A stretch of 64,000 nt of DNA from Gracilaria domingensis (Eukaryota > Rhodophyta > Florideophyceae > Gracilariales > Gracilariaceae), in contig VCMS01000017.1 in NCBI GenBank assembly GCA_022539475.1, positions 239,641 to 303,640 on the forward strand, given 5' to 3'. This document shows positions 30,166 through 40,165 of the stretch, in pieces; the stretch's first letter is position 1; each line of letters begins with the position of its first letter. Under the pieces are notes generated by a model. The model ran no database searches and was not told the origin of the DNA. It saw only the letters and a program-made list of their open reading frames with translations. The position numbers were made by a program, and so were the translations under genes.

Positions 30166-31284
30166 CTACCGAAATGCGCTCCGTTCCAACTGCCTTTGAA
30201 AGAACTTGCATATTAGATCATTCACTTCTTCTGGGTTTTCGTCATGCGCACAATGACCAACACCTTCCATCCCGACAAACTCCTGAACTGTGGAGTAATG
30301 ACGTAATGCTTGCCCCAGTTCATAGGGTTCGAACTGATCCTGTACACCCCAGATTACCATTGAAGGCTGTGAAAGAGCGGGCAGGAAGTCTTCCGGTATG
30401 GGTCCTTCGTCGTAGCTGATGAAGGCCAAAAATACATCTAATGCACCTTCCGTAAGAGCCGGCTTCGCGATAATGTTAACAAGTTCATCGTCCACAGCTT
30501 CGTGGACCCCATACGCTTCCCGAAGCACATTTGAAAGCTGTTTCGGTTTCGCTATTGAGTTTAGAAAATACGATCCGAGCGGCCTATACGCAAGCACTTG
30601 CATAATCAGAGGTGCAGTAATGTCTTGCAACCAGCTTCTCTTCCGCACGTTCAACTGCCTCAGACTGGGTGAAATGAAAACGTTTGCAGCGCAAAGATTC
30701 GGGTACTGTGCAGAAAACTGCATTGTAACCATAGCACCGATTGAATTAGCCACCAAATACACAGCACCGGTAGGTTGCACGACAGTGGTGATGAAGCTTC
30801 GAAGCTGCTCGGTCCAGTAGTCAAAAGTGTACTCCACTTGATTATCATGACTGTCTGGCTTTCCTGGTTGAGGCTTTTCACCCATACCAAAACCAATAAG
30901 GTCCAAGGCGAACACACGGAAGTTTTTGCTCGCAAGCGGTGCTAGATTGCGTCGCCAATGCTGGCAATTTGCTCCGAAGCCATGAACTAGAACAAGGGCT
31001 GGCAACTCTGCTGTTTGCGAAGAAACGCCAGCCGTTGCGTACTGAAGTTTGAAACCACGAAAATCCCAGGTATGTAGATGGTAATCGGTTTGACTGCTTT
31101 CCGTTGTTGCGACCCGTATTGCTTCTTGGACACATCGAGGGGGGTTTCGGTTGGGATTTTGTGCCCATTGTGTTCTTGAATTCACCGTAAATGAGTTACG
31201 AGAGTGACAGAGTGAAGGAAACACATGACCTCGAGAATAAGGGTTTCGAAATAGAGATAAATTGCAGAATGCTGGTGATAACAT
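30166..31284 (-). CDS. Alpha/beta hydrolase, probably plastid
   Basis: 372 residues. An N-terminal leader of about 65 residues, rich in Ser, Arg and Asn, suggests organelle import. The fold shows LVLVHGFGANCQHW (oxyanion region), VFALDLIGFGMGEKP, nucleophile Ser181 in VANSIGA (most relatives have G-x-S-x-G; here N-S-I-G), Asp316 in WGVQDQFEP and His344 in GVGHCAH. It resembles the plant/cyanobacterial plastid group that includes pheophytinase and chlorophyll dephytylase. The substrate cannot be told from the sequence. No intron. Confidence 0.88.
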   Translation of the reverse strand: MLSPAFCNLSLFRNPYSRGHVFPSLCHSRNSFTVNSRTQWAQNPNRNPPRCVQEAIRVATTESSQTDYHLHTWDFRGFKLQYATAGVSSQTAELPALVLVHGFGANCQHWRRNLAPLASKNFRVFALDLIGFGMGEKPQPGKPDSHDNQVEYTFDYWTEQLRSFITTVVQPTGAVYLVANSIGAMVTMQFSAQYPNLCAANVFISPSLRQLNVRKRSWLQDITAPLIMQVLAYRPLGSYFLNSIAKPKQLSNVLREAYGVHEAVDDELVNIIAKPALTEGALDVFLAFISYDEGPIPEDFLPALSQPSMVIWGVQDQFEPYELGQALRHYSTVQEFVGMEGVGHCAHDENPEEVNDLICKFFQRQLERSAFR

Positions 31285-32061
31285 GCTGAACGATGCTATC
31301 GAAAATCACTCCCAACAAGTCTATGGAGCACAGCAGGATTGATGAATGAAGTACAATGGAAGTAGTAGGAACTAAAATACAAGAGTGGCTGCCTTCGTAG
31401 CTTACGAAGCGATACGCCTGTGAGCGGCTGCCGCTCTTCTTGTGTGTTCCGTCTTGCGCACCGCTACAATTGGATACACAGGAGGCAGATGGCGGAGCGA
31501 GTGAATAAATATGAGCCATTGGTCAGAATTTGCAGGAGATTCGCGGTCAACCTCCACGTTGTGGCCATTTTCCTGGCACACGACGGGTGGGGGAGCGCCT
31601 TCCTGCCTTCATAGCCTATCATTATTATACTACCGACAGGATCTTGCTGTTATAGTTCACATAGCAGGGGTGGCTGTTTGAACTTACGAAGTTCGTTACA
31701 CCTTGATGAACGTCACATGTAATGTGAGGAGGACACGCGTTTGCGGAAGAAGATAACTGACCCGTTGGGTACGCCGCGTACTGGAACTGGTCTCAACTTG
31801 ATTCCAGCTAGCGTAGTCACAATCTCGCCTGCATCAAGGACGCAATCGACACCCTCTTCAAGTAAAATCCCAAGAGGCATGAGATACATACTAAGGTAGA
31901 AATGCCCATGGGGCTCTGCAAGAGGAAAGCCAAGCCGTAGACTTTTTTTTGCTCAAAAAACGTCCTCAAATGATGCGTCGAAGCGAGGGTCTGCCTCTTT
32001 CGTAGCGAGGAATCTTCTATAGTTGCCAACTTGGCGTAGCCTACGCCTGTCCCTCGGCGCC
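31285..32061. promoter_or_regulatory. Intergenic between divergent hydrolase and USP39-like genes
   Basis: 777 bp that must hold both promoters. No TATA-like word at a convincing distance and no repeat seen. Short open frames here look like noise. Confidence 0.4.
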
Positions 32062-33519
32062 ATGGATGACGTCTTACCCCCCGCCAAACGTGCTCGAAAG
32101 TCATCCCCTTCTCTACCGGTGGCTACCCGAAATGAATTGTTACCCGACTGTCCACATCTTTCCACGGTTAATCGCCAGATTCTAGACCTTGATCTTAAAC
32201 TGCATTGTAGTGTAACTCTTTCCGTCCACAACATTTACATTTGTCTGGTTTGTTCTCGCTATCTACAAGGAAGATCTGAATCCACCCCTGCGTACGTTCA
32301 CTCGTTACAAGAGCGCCACCATCTCTTTCTATGTGCCAAAACTCTGAAGACGTATTGTCTCCCAGACAACTATCAAGTTGAGCATGCTTCTCTGCGCGAA
32401 ATTGCTTTGGCATTTCGCTCGACTTTTACCGCAGACGATGTGCGTCAACTTGATAAGCAGCCATTTCACGTACGGCTTCCAAACGGCTCTCGTCTACGAG
32501 GGGCTGTTCCCCTTGCTTATCTACACGCAGCGGACTATATTTCCGTAACGACTCAACTACTTCTCCGTTCTCGTCAACTGCGCGATTGTCTTTTGCTATC
32601 AGCTCAACGCGATGAAGAAACGCCTGCTAGCGATCTAAGAAACGCTTTGACACATATATGCTCTAGGATATGGTCCAAAAATGCATTGCGAGACTTTGTT
32701 GCTCCTCATAACTTGCTGGATATTGTCGAATCACGGTCACAAGGCTTATTCAGCTCTCTGAAACAAAATGACCCAGTACTTCTGCTTGCGTGGTTTCTGC
32801 GTACCCTTACCGTCGACACAGACGATGAAGTGGCCAAAACCGTCAAGCAATGTTTCCGGGGTGAGATGACGGTCGTCGAAACAGGATTGGACGTCTTCGA
32901 TGCTGAAAAAGTTAAGGTCCGAGGGACTCTATCAGATGGTAACAGTGACGAAGTTCATACTAATTCTGCCGAGCGAAACTCGAAGTCCTCGTTTCGCAAA
33001 GAAAAGCGTTCTCAATTCTGGTTCCTGCCGCTTGATCTACCACCTGAGCCGCTTTTCAAAGACGCCGATGATCGTGCATTAGTAAGTCAGATATCATTAG
33101 AGAAGCTGATGCGAAAGTACGATGGAGTAACGAAACAGCATGTTGTTAAAACGGCACATCAGCGCTCGTTTGTCCTGGTGAAAGTGCCCGAGTGTTTGAC
33201 GTTGGTTGTGAAGCGCTTTGTGAGGAGCAAGTTTGGATTGAGCAAGAATCCTTGTATTGTTCACCTGCCTCAAACCCTGCATATGTCAGAGTGGTGTGCT
33301 GGGGCAGGCGAATATGAACTCAAAGCAGCAATTTTGCATGAGGGGAAACCAAAGGACGGCCGCTACCGTGTTGCGATAAGACATGACGCTTCTGACTCTT
33401 GGTACGAACTAAATGGCAACCAGACAAAACTAACACACTTTCAACTCGTTTCTTTAGCAGACACGTATATTTTGCTTTATCAAAGAATCATTCACGATGA
33501 GGATAGAGATGCAACATAG
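32062..33519 (+). CDS. USP39/Sad1-like spliceosome protein, inactive ubiquitin protease
   Basis: 485 residues from the ATG after a TTG-led extension. A ubiquitin-binding zinc finger of UBP type (CPHLSTVN, then YICLVCSRYL, then HHLFLC) is followed by a ubiquitin-hydrolase domain. At the usual Cys box the sequence is VPLAYLHAADYISVTTQLLL, where USP39 proteins also lack the catalytic Cys. The C-terminal half has YELKAAILHEGKPKDGRYRV and the SWYELNG strand of the fold. Sad1/USP39 is needed for tri-snRNP assembly. A basic N-terminus (PPAKRARK) is a nuclear signal. No intron. Confidence 0.88.
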   Translation: MDDVLPPAKRARKSSPSLPVATRNELLPDCPHLSTVNRQILDLDLKLHCSVTLSVHNIYICLVCSRYLQGRSESTPAYVHSLQERHHLFLCAKTLKTYCLPDNYQVEHASLREIALAFRSTFTADDVRQLDKQPFHVRLPNGSRLRGAVPLAYLHAADYISVTTQLLLRSRQLRDCLLLSAQRDEETPASDLRNALTHICSRIWSKNALRDFVAPHNLLDIVESRSQGLFSSLKQNDPVLLLAWFLRTLTVDTDDEVAKTVKQCFRGEMTVVETGLDVFDAEKVKVRGTLSDGNSDEVHTNSAERNSKSSFRKEKRSQFWFLPLDLPPEPLFKDADDRALVSQISLEKLMRKYDGVTKQHVVKTAHQRSFVLVKVPECLTLVVKRFVRSKFGLSKNPCIVHLPQTLHMSEWCAGAGEYELKAAILHEGKPKDGRYRVAIRHDASDSWYELNGNQTKLTHFQLVSLADTYILLYQRIIHDEDRDAT

Positions 33520-33699
33520 AAGAAACGAGGACAACATACCAAGCATATCATGAGACGCAAACGATCCCGATTTGTTACCAAAGAGAAAATATGTGCTTCT
33601 AATCACAAAGTTGCTTCATGTGCGATGTTCCCTACAGGAGCTTCTGATAGAAGTTTTGTCTGGTGGGTACATTTGTTAAGAGCAAATCATTACTCCACA

Positions 33700-34849
33700 T
33701 TACAACTCAAAGCTAATTAGAGAGCTCACGGCACCAAGGACCGTCACGAAAAACAACACAATCAGCCCTGTGCTGGAAGCAATGATTGACAAAATGAAGA
33801 AAGTGGACAAGTCGCTCTTGAGAGACGTTAAACACGTCACGGAGGATACACCACTTCCTTCGTTTGCTTTGCATCTTTGCAATCTCTGGGGCGTTTGAAA
33901 TGCCTTGTAGCAAGCTTCGCATCCTTTGAGTTTCAGTCCAGGGTTGCTAGACCCAGCACGACATGTGTCACTGCAGAAATGCCCAGGACACGCCCGATTC
34001 GTCCGTGCTGACGGGTCTGCACACGACATGTTTCTATATCCTGCGCAGTCGTTCTCAATTTCATAACGGCATATCTTGCCGGGATTACGGACAGATATCT
34101 CAATCCATAACGTTTTGGTGACTCCATAGGTTTTGACATGACGCAAAGGATCGACGGTTGACAGCAACACGATAGTCATCATCACCATTACGCCAAGTGC
34201 AAGAACTTGGTAACCCAGGAAAGCTCTTTTCTTTTCTGGCCCCAGACCTTCATTTATCGAGGGAGAAAGCTGTCGAACTCCAAAGAAGAAAGAGAAAATG
34301 AATAGGAATCCGGCTCCAAAGATTAGCAGCAATCCTAAGAACAATGGAGACCTCACAAGATGGCCAGCTCGCGCTGTGTACGCGGTTATTCCTCCATTTC
34401 GTTGCTCGAGCGCAACCCAAATTCCGATTCCCAAGATTGGAAACGAGAGAACACTTGAGATGCAGTTCGCAATGAGCACTGCAATGCTTAGTCTGTTATT
34501 CCTCGCAACTTTCTGATGAACACCTTTTGCGGGGTCTTAAGGTGTTAGGTGTAGGTATCCGCGGCAACTGGTCAGCATCTTCTGAAAAGATGTAATCTTA
34601 AACCGCCTAGTGCGGCCCTTTCGCAGATGAAAACGGGATCGACTTACCTTCCTCATACCTTCCAGAGCCAGACTGTACAGATTCCATACTGAGTTGTTTT
34701 TCTCTACGTGCTTGGGTTTCCTGAGCAGCTCGTTTGAGATTGTCTTCAAATACCTTTTGTTTAATGGCTTTGGCCGCGGGAGTGTGACCTCCAAATCTCT
34801 TGGGGCTCACGAACACATCTACGTCTTCTTGATCACTATGTTCCTCCAT
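33700..34849 (-). CDS. Tetraspanin-like membrane protein with two possible 5' readings
   Basis: The main exon encodes four hydrophobic segments (NNRLSIAVLIANCISSVLSF; LGLLLIFGAGFLFIFSFF; VLALGVMVMMTIVLL; FFILSIIASSTGLIVLFFV) with a Cys-rich large loop between segments 3 and 4, as in tetraspanins. The frame has no ATG and enters through an acceptor. The donor AAG|GTAAGT lies at 34648/34647. Acceptor choice A (AAAG, exon from 34508) fuses the ORF that starts at 34849 in frame: 336 residues with a charged 67-residue cytoplasmic N-terminus. Acceptor choice B (CAG, exon from 34512) gives M-R-K-K-V-A-R-N-N-R from an ATG at 34656 (273 residues) and sends the longer frame to a stop. I favour A for coding potential, B for splice strength. 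Confidence 0.75.
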
Positions 34850-35745
34850 CGAGGTTTGTAAGGATGAAATGAAGCAGGGTTAACACAAGCTGGATATGGA
34901 GGTCTTCAACAAAAAAGGGGGATTGTGTCGAATCTCAACTTGGGGATATATCGGATCCAAGAGAAAGGACGGAGAAATGGCATAGCAACCTATTCTTCTA
35001 CAAGAGCAGGTTAACATTGACTGCTGTCTCGATGCATTTAGCGTCTCATACTCGGAGCAGCACGGTAGAGACTGCTCTCTCAGTTCATCATTGAAATATT
35101 TAACAGTCAATGAAAGATTGTAGTTAAATGCATCGAACACGGAATGGCACCTTGCATTTCACCCTCGTCACGCTTTCATTTTATATGAACAAATTATCTA
35201 GATATGAGAGAGGCGGTCGCCGTGTTCTGCATTGGTTCTGAGAGCAGCATTCCAGCGAAAATAAATGTGCTGCGAAGAGCGGCGTTAAAGTTGGTGACTC
35301 AGCGGCAAAGGGAAATACATTATGTTCTTATGAATTTGGTCTCGTTCCAGGACAACACGAATTGCGGTTTCCTCAGTCCATTCATCCTCGCATCCTATTT
35401 GAGCCAAGTGCACTACAAGGCGAGGAATGTGAAAAATGTCACATAGTGCCGCTCATCTCACATGTTCATATCCCAATTGCTCACCAGAAATGGCCTCTGT
35501 GTTGGGCTGTGAGCAAATTCATGATGGCCGTGCATCTTGCTCTCTGTGATTTCCCGGAAGACTATGCGTTCAGTTGCCTTTGGCAGAAGAAAATTCACAG
35601 TAACTTCCTTTCGAACAACCATACTTCGGGGTTGAGATTGCAGCTCCTGAATCCCGTCGGGGGAACAGGTAGGTATGTTAACTCTTCGATTAAGAGATGT
35701 CAAAGGGATAAAGCTCCTCTGGGTTGATCATAGTTATTCATAGTT
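34850..35745. other. Intergenic with an unassigned open stretch
   Basis: About 35243-35727 on the plus strand is open for 160 codons without an early ATG. It includes CSYEFGLVPGQHEL and CEKCHIVPLISHVHIP, which read somewhat like protein, but I cannot assign a family or an exon structure. It may be an old pseudogene or a missed exon. Confidence 0.3.
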
Positions 35746-38475
35746 TCATACAGTTAACAAAGTTAGAGCAGATCCAGTTGGTTTTGGTTCCTGTGATGAG
35801 TTTTGAAATGCTGGGAATTTATCTAAGTTGATTCCCGTGTCTGGAACAGCCGAACGAGATCGCTTGTGAAGAACGACCAGTGATTCTGCGAGTGCTGCAT
35901 CCACACGAGTTATTTGAATAGTGCATTGCGATGCCGGTATGTCCAAGAGCCCGAAAACAGAACGAGCGCGAGACAGAATTTCTTCATCGTCACCGTCATA
36001 TTTGGAGGATACTTCAATCTTAACGCTAGAAACGACATGATTCGGGGTAAGATTCCACATTCGAAGCGCTGAGATATTGATAACTCCAGCAATCTGAGCA
36101 AGGCGTTCTCGCGTGGCAGTTACTTCTTGCTCTTTTTCAGTTGGAACCATTAGTAACAACAGTCTGGCACTTCTCACAAGCAGCGGAACGGCGAGGGCTA
36201 TAACTCCGAGTGCTACCAAAGCTGACGTTATCAAGTCCACAGTTCCCCAGGAAGGAATGGATGCAGTGATCGCCGTGCTTATTGCCATACTAGCAAATGC
36301 AAGCGTATTTGCCCAGATGTGAAGGTATATCCCTTGGACATTATGGTTTTCCCGTCTAGTCTCTGGGGGAAAGAAGAACAATCCAAGAACGTTTCCAAGG
36401 ACGCCGAAGAGGCATACAGAAAAGGCCCTTGCAAACGCTATTTCCTCTTGAACATTCTGTCGTTCATATGCTTCCAATACGATCAGAACGGCAACATATG
36501 TTAGCATTACACCGTTCGTAAACCCGCATAAGCTTTCAGCTCGAGAATACCCATATGTAAAGGTAAACGTCGACTGTTTCGCAGATAACCGCGTGGCGTG
36601 TAAACCAATGGCCAGAGCAATGCTACAGAAGAAGTTGTCTGCAGAGATAGAAAAGAGTCCAGTCGATTGCGTAATGGAGGCGTATACAAGTTCTACTAAT
36701 GCCATACCCATCTGGAGAATCAAGAAGTTCAAAACTTGCCAGGAGGCCTTATTCGATCTGGCATGGCTTGCAAGCTCCTTAAAGCTCCGCAGCGATGTAG
36801 GAAACACCTGTCTGACAAGCATCCATAACTGTCTGCTTCCAATAGCCGTACTTCTGCCGAGGTACAGAGAAAGGTCACTTCCACTGAGATTTAATGTTCG
36901 ACCGCGATGGTGACCAGGCTCAATCGTGTTTCTTAGTGCCTTTACAGATTGAATCAACAGCAGCACAGCAGCAGTAAAAGATGAAAAAGTGAGAGAATCA
37001 GAGTAACCAAATATAATCTGGCTGATGTTATGAACAAAGAGAATGGATAAGAGAACATACGAGTAAAAGGAAGCAGCCCTCTCTAAAGTGAAGTCGATTG
37101 AGCGGGACGGATTGACAGATGAAGAAAGCAGGGTTAAACTCTGAGCGAGGTTTAGCTTGGAAGATCTGGATTGAAGGGTTGAAGCCGTTTTTGAAAACCC
37201 ATTGTAGTGCGCAATGAAGATCAATGGAGCGATAACTAGACAGAGTCCAATAGTGAGACTTATTGGCACTATATTCGAAAAGAAGAAAAGCATATGGAGT
37301 TCGTCTCGAAAAACAGCGCTAAAGAAGTAAACAAGGAACACGGGGGATAACAGTGCGGCACTAGAAAGATTGATAAGAGATGCCACCAATTGCCATTGAC
37401 CAACTTCAAGCACAATTCGATGTGTCATGTCGATGGCGAGGCGAAACAGAAGCGGGGAAAGAACAGCCAGACAAACCCCAAGAACAGCCGATAGAGCAGA
37501 TATTGGGGACTCTGATGAGGACGGAAATGGTTCTTGCGCACTGAAGGTTTCGTTCGTTGAATTAGTGTTCGTTTCCAGCAGACTGGTTCGATCTAATGAT
37601 TCATTGTCGGAGAAGCGATCTTGGGCTTGTTGAGCGTCGCGTTTGCTCAATTTCACGTGTTCCGCATCGATTTGGCCTTTTTCTGTAGCGTCTTGTTGAT
37701 GCTGAGGCGCATGGGGCAGTTGAGCGAGCTGTTGATCTTGGGCACTATTGCCGCGCACAAGAGATGGATCTTCAACTATAGCCAGAACTCTGCGCATATT
37801 GGTATGAAGAAAGGTTCCCGTGCGGCCCCTAACAGAGCCCTCGGCTACGGTGCGGGTGTGTCCCTGAGAAGGTTGGTATTGTCGAAGAGAGCCTAGCCTT
37901 CCCTTCAATGAAGCGACATATCCGTGTCCGACGCTCTGTAGTTTAGAATGGACGACCTTTGCGGTTGGATTTCTCATGACAGAGTCACGCATTATAACGG
38001 CAGCAGTTGTCCTTCCCATGGCGTCATAGACAAAGAGGTAAAGCGCAACAACGGTGAAGAAGAGACGGAACACAGAGAACCTCTTGGCTCGAAGCGCAGA
38101 GAACACAGTTGCATGAGCACCCGAGGCCAGCAAACTGCGAAGCGGACCGAGCAAGCGCGCGGCCAGCATGGCAGAAAGCAGAGCTGCCGCCTGCATAAAG
38201 GCCAGAAGCGGCAAAACATGTCGCACACGAGCAAAAGTCCTCGGCAGAGCCGAAAAGGAAGAAGCGGACAGAAAGGAAAGCGCGGCAAGCAGAAAAGCGG
38301 GAAACGAAAGCAGTACAACAGAAAGGGAGGAGTGAGAGGCGGCGGCGTGATAGCCCAAAGTGTGCAGAAACGACACGACGAACAGAATGAAGGACGGAGG
38401 CGGCGTGTGAGCGCGGGGCTCGACGCTCTGCGAGCGCCGAGTGAAGCGAGACTCCCCGCGCGCCACCGGGTGCAT
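35746..38475 (-). CDS. CDF-family (ZnT5/Msc2-like) transporter with altered metal-site residues
   Basis: 909 residues from the ATG at 38475, which avoids overlap with the divergent gene; the frame is open to 38877. A long N-terminal part with about nine hydrophobic segments is followed by a cation-diffusion-facilitator domain (about 560-790) and a cytosolic ferredoxin-like tail. This layout is that of ZnT5/Msc2, which load zinc into the ER/Golgi. The metal-site pairs are changed. The TM2 box, HxxxD in active members, reads SADNFFCSIAL (about 612), and the TM5 HxxxD reads HIWAN (about 719). ZnT6-type subunits also lack these ligands and work only as partners of an active subunit, so a heteromeric role is inferred. 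No His-rich loop. Confidence 0.78.
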   Translation of the reverse strand: MHPVARGESRFTRRSQSVEPRAHTPPPSFILFVVSFLHTLGYHAAASHSSLSVVLLSFPAFLLAALSFLSASSFSALPRTFARVRHVLPLLAFMQAAALLSAMLAARLLGPLRSLLASGAHATVFSALRAKRFSVFRLFFTVVALYLFVYDAMGRTTAAVIMRDSVMRNPTAKVVHSKLQSVGHGYVASLKGRLGSLRQYQPSQGHTRTVAEGSVRGRTGTFLHTNMRRVLAIVEDPSLVRGNSAQDQQLAQLPHAPQHQQDATEKGQIDAEHVKLSKRDAQQAQDRFSDNESLDRTSLLETNTNSTNETFSAQEPFPSSSESPISALSAVLGVCLAVLSPLLFRLAIDMTHRIVLEVGQWQLVASLINLSSAALLSPVFLVYFFSAVFRDELHMLFFFSNIVPISLTIGLCLVIAPLIFIAHYNGFSKTASTLQSRSSKLNLAQSLTLLSSSVNPSRSIDFTLERAASFYSYVLLSILFVHNISQIIFGYSDSLTFSSFTAAVLLLIQSVKALRNTIEPGHHRGRTLNLSGSDLSLYLGRSTAIGSRQLWMLVRQVFPTSLRSFKELASHARSNKASWQVLNFLILQMGMALVELVYASITQSTGLFSISADNFFCSIALAIGLHATRLSAKQSTFTFTYGYSRAESLCGFTNGVMLTYVAVLIVLEAYERQNVQEEIAFARAFSVCLFGVLGNVLGLFFFPPETRRENHNVQGIYLHIWANTLAFASMAISTAITASIPSWGTVDLITSALVALGVIALAVPLLVRSARLLLLMVPTEKEQEVTATRERLAQIAGVINISALRMWNLTPNHVVSSVKIEVSSKYDGDDEEILSRARSVFGLLDIPASQCTIQITRVDAALAESLVVLHKRSRSAVPDTGINLDKFPAFQNSSQEPKPTGSALTLLTV

Positions 38476-38758
38476 GGCGGCGGGGAAGCTGGGCGGAGGG
38501 GGGTGCGGGGGGAGGAGAGGAAGCGGGGAAGACGGAACGCGCGTTTGCTGGCGGACTGGGACGGCGCAGAGACGTGCCCGAGGGGGTGGGATGAGCGCAC
38601 GCCCAATTTGGATCGCGCACACGTGGTGGGGGTGATGCGTCGCGAGTCGCGACTCGCGACTCGCGGGACAGCGTCTGTAAGCACACGGCGCGCGTTGTTG
38701 CTGGCGACACGGCTGCCGTTGAGGACAGCCGTGAGAGCATCGACGCTTGAGCTCGGCG
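38476..38758. promoter_or_regulatory. Bidirectional promoter region with G-box and 20-bp palindrome
   Basis: 283 bp between the divergent transporter and methyltransferase genes. It holds CACGTG at 38620-38625 (the G-box core bound by bZIP and bHLH factors), CCAAT at 38603, and a perfect 20-bp palindrome TCGCGAGTCGCGACTCGCGA at 38640-38659, whose GACTCGCG half is repeated just after it. Confidence 0.55.
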
Positions 38759-39472
38759 ATGGAGCGCTGGATTCGGCGCGCAATGGCAAGCGGCCGGCAA
38801 CCGAGCGCCGCGCAGGTGCTGCAGCGCGTCAGCTTTCCGCAGCAGTGGCCCTTTTCGGCGCGCGATTTCTCGCGCATCGACGAGAGCAGCGATAGCTATT
38901 TCTACCAGCAGCCGCGTATTGGTGTGTACCACATAGACGATCAGGCTGTTCGCGCGCTCACGAGGTTCTATGCGGCAAACCTGGCGCGCGATGCGGACGT
39001 GCTCGATTTGTGCTCCAGCTGGGTGTCGCATTTGCCCGAAGACTACCAGCCGCGCTCGCTGACGATCGTGGGCATGAACCAGGACGAGCTGGACGCGAAC
39101 CCGCGCGCGACGCGTCGCGTGGTGCAGGACCTCAACGTGCATCCGCAGCTGCCGTTTGGCGACAACTCGTTCGACGTGATTACCAACGTGGTGTCGGTGG
39201 ATTACCTCACGAAACCGCTGGAGGTGTTCAAGGAGATGGGGCGAGTGCTACGACCGGGCGGCGAGGCGTTCATGTCGTTTTCGAACCGATGCTTCCCCAC
39301 GAAGGCCATCGACATCTGGTGCAGAACGTCCGACATGGAGCACGTGTTCATCGTCGGGTGCTACTTTCACTACAGCGGCATGTTCGAACGGCCGCAGGCG
39401 CACGACCTCAAGCCGGGGCTGTTCGGGCTAAGCGACCCCCTGTACGTGGTGCGCGCCAGGGCAAACGCATGA
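38759..39472 (+). CDS. SAM-dependent methyltransferase (class I, type 11-like)
   Basis: 237 residues from the first ATG. Substrate unknown. The Rossmann motifs are VLDLCSSWVSHLP (motif I region; the usual GxGxG is replaced by CSSW, as in a plant/algal group), LTIVGMNQDELDAN (motif II), LPFGDNSFDVITNVVSVDYL (motif III/IV) and EMGRVLRPGGEAFMSFSNR (post I/V). YFYQQPRIGVYHIDDQA precedes motif I and is also typical of that group. No transit peptide is evident. Compact, no intron. It overlaps nothing if the transporter starts at 38475. Confidence 0.85.
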   Translation: MERWIRRAMASGRQPSAAQVLQRVSFPQQWPFSARDFSRIDESSDSYFYQQPRIGVYHIDDQAVRALTRFYAANLARDADVLDLCSSWVSHLPEDYQPRSLTIVGMNQDELDANPRATRRVVQDLNVHPQLPFGDNSFDVITNVVSVDYLTKPLEVFKEMGRVLRPGGEAFMSFSNRCFPTKAIDIWCRTSDMEHVFIVGCYFHYSGMFERPQAHDLKPGLFGLSDPLYVVRARANA

Positions 39473-40165
39473 CGGGCATTGAAGAGCATTGCGCGGGCAA
39501 CGCGGCAAAACCTCATTCGGGCCCCCAATTTGGCGCGAGCGACTCACCGCGCTGGCCCAGCGCTGACGAAAGCGCCGCCATAGCGCCGCCATAGCGCCTT
39601 ACCTCTGCAGAGAAATGCGCGTCGGCGAATAGAAGTATTCGTAGTTTCTGCGCCGCGGCGGCACCGCCGAGACCGCGGCTGTCGTCGCGAGCCTCGCGCC
39701 AGACGCATGCGTGGGCAGCGGCGCGTTTCTCCCGCTCGGCGCCCAGCGCCGCTGCGAGCAGCCCAAAAAAAATCGCCGGGCAATAAAAAAAACTATGGCC
39801 ACAGCGGCCATCGCTCGCTCGACTGTCTAGATACAGTGCGCGGGTACGCCGCCTCCGTATCTATCTGCCTCGCTATCTGCCTACCAAGGGTAGATACTGC
39901 GCGTGCCATTCGCCTTCCTCCACCACTTCCTTCGTCGTCCACAGCGCCCCCCCCCCGCATCTCCGCTGCGCCCTTGCCCTCGCGTCGCCGTCGCTTCCCT
40001 CGTCGCGGCCCTCGTTACTGTCCTCTTCGCTGCCCTCCCCTCGTCACTGCCTTCCCCTCGCCGCTGTCGCTTCCCTCTTCACCCCCCCTTCTCTGCTCAC
40101 GCGCCCCGGTTCCCGCATTCGCCCCCGCTCCCTTCCCCCTGTCGCACGCGCGCTTTCGCCTTACT
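39473..40165. other. GC-rich intergenic with long C/T-rich plus strand
   Basis: From about 39895 to 40160 the plus strand is overwhelmingly C and T, ending at the ATG of the next gene. Open frames here are products of composition. A similar C-rich leader precedes the bZIP ATG (23420-23600). Confidence 0.55.

Noticed and set aside
38476-38877. N-terminal extension of the CDF-like protein to 38877
   Set aside because: The 134 extra residues are Cys/Pro/Arg-rich without pattern and overlap the divergent methyltransferase gene; the Met at 38475 is preferred.
38024-39142. 372-codon ORF on the minus strand and a 315-codon ORF on plus (37948-38895)
   Set aside because: Both are shadows over the real transporter and methyltransferase coding regions and show no domain.
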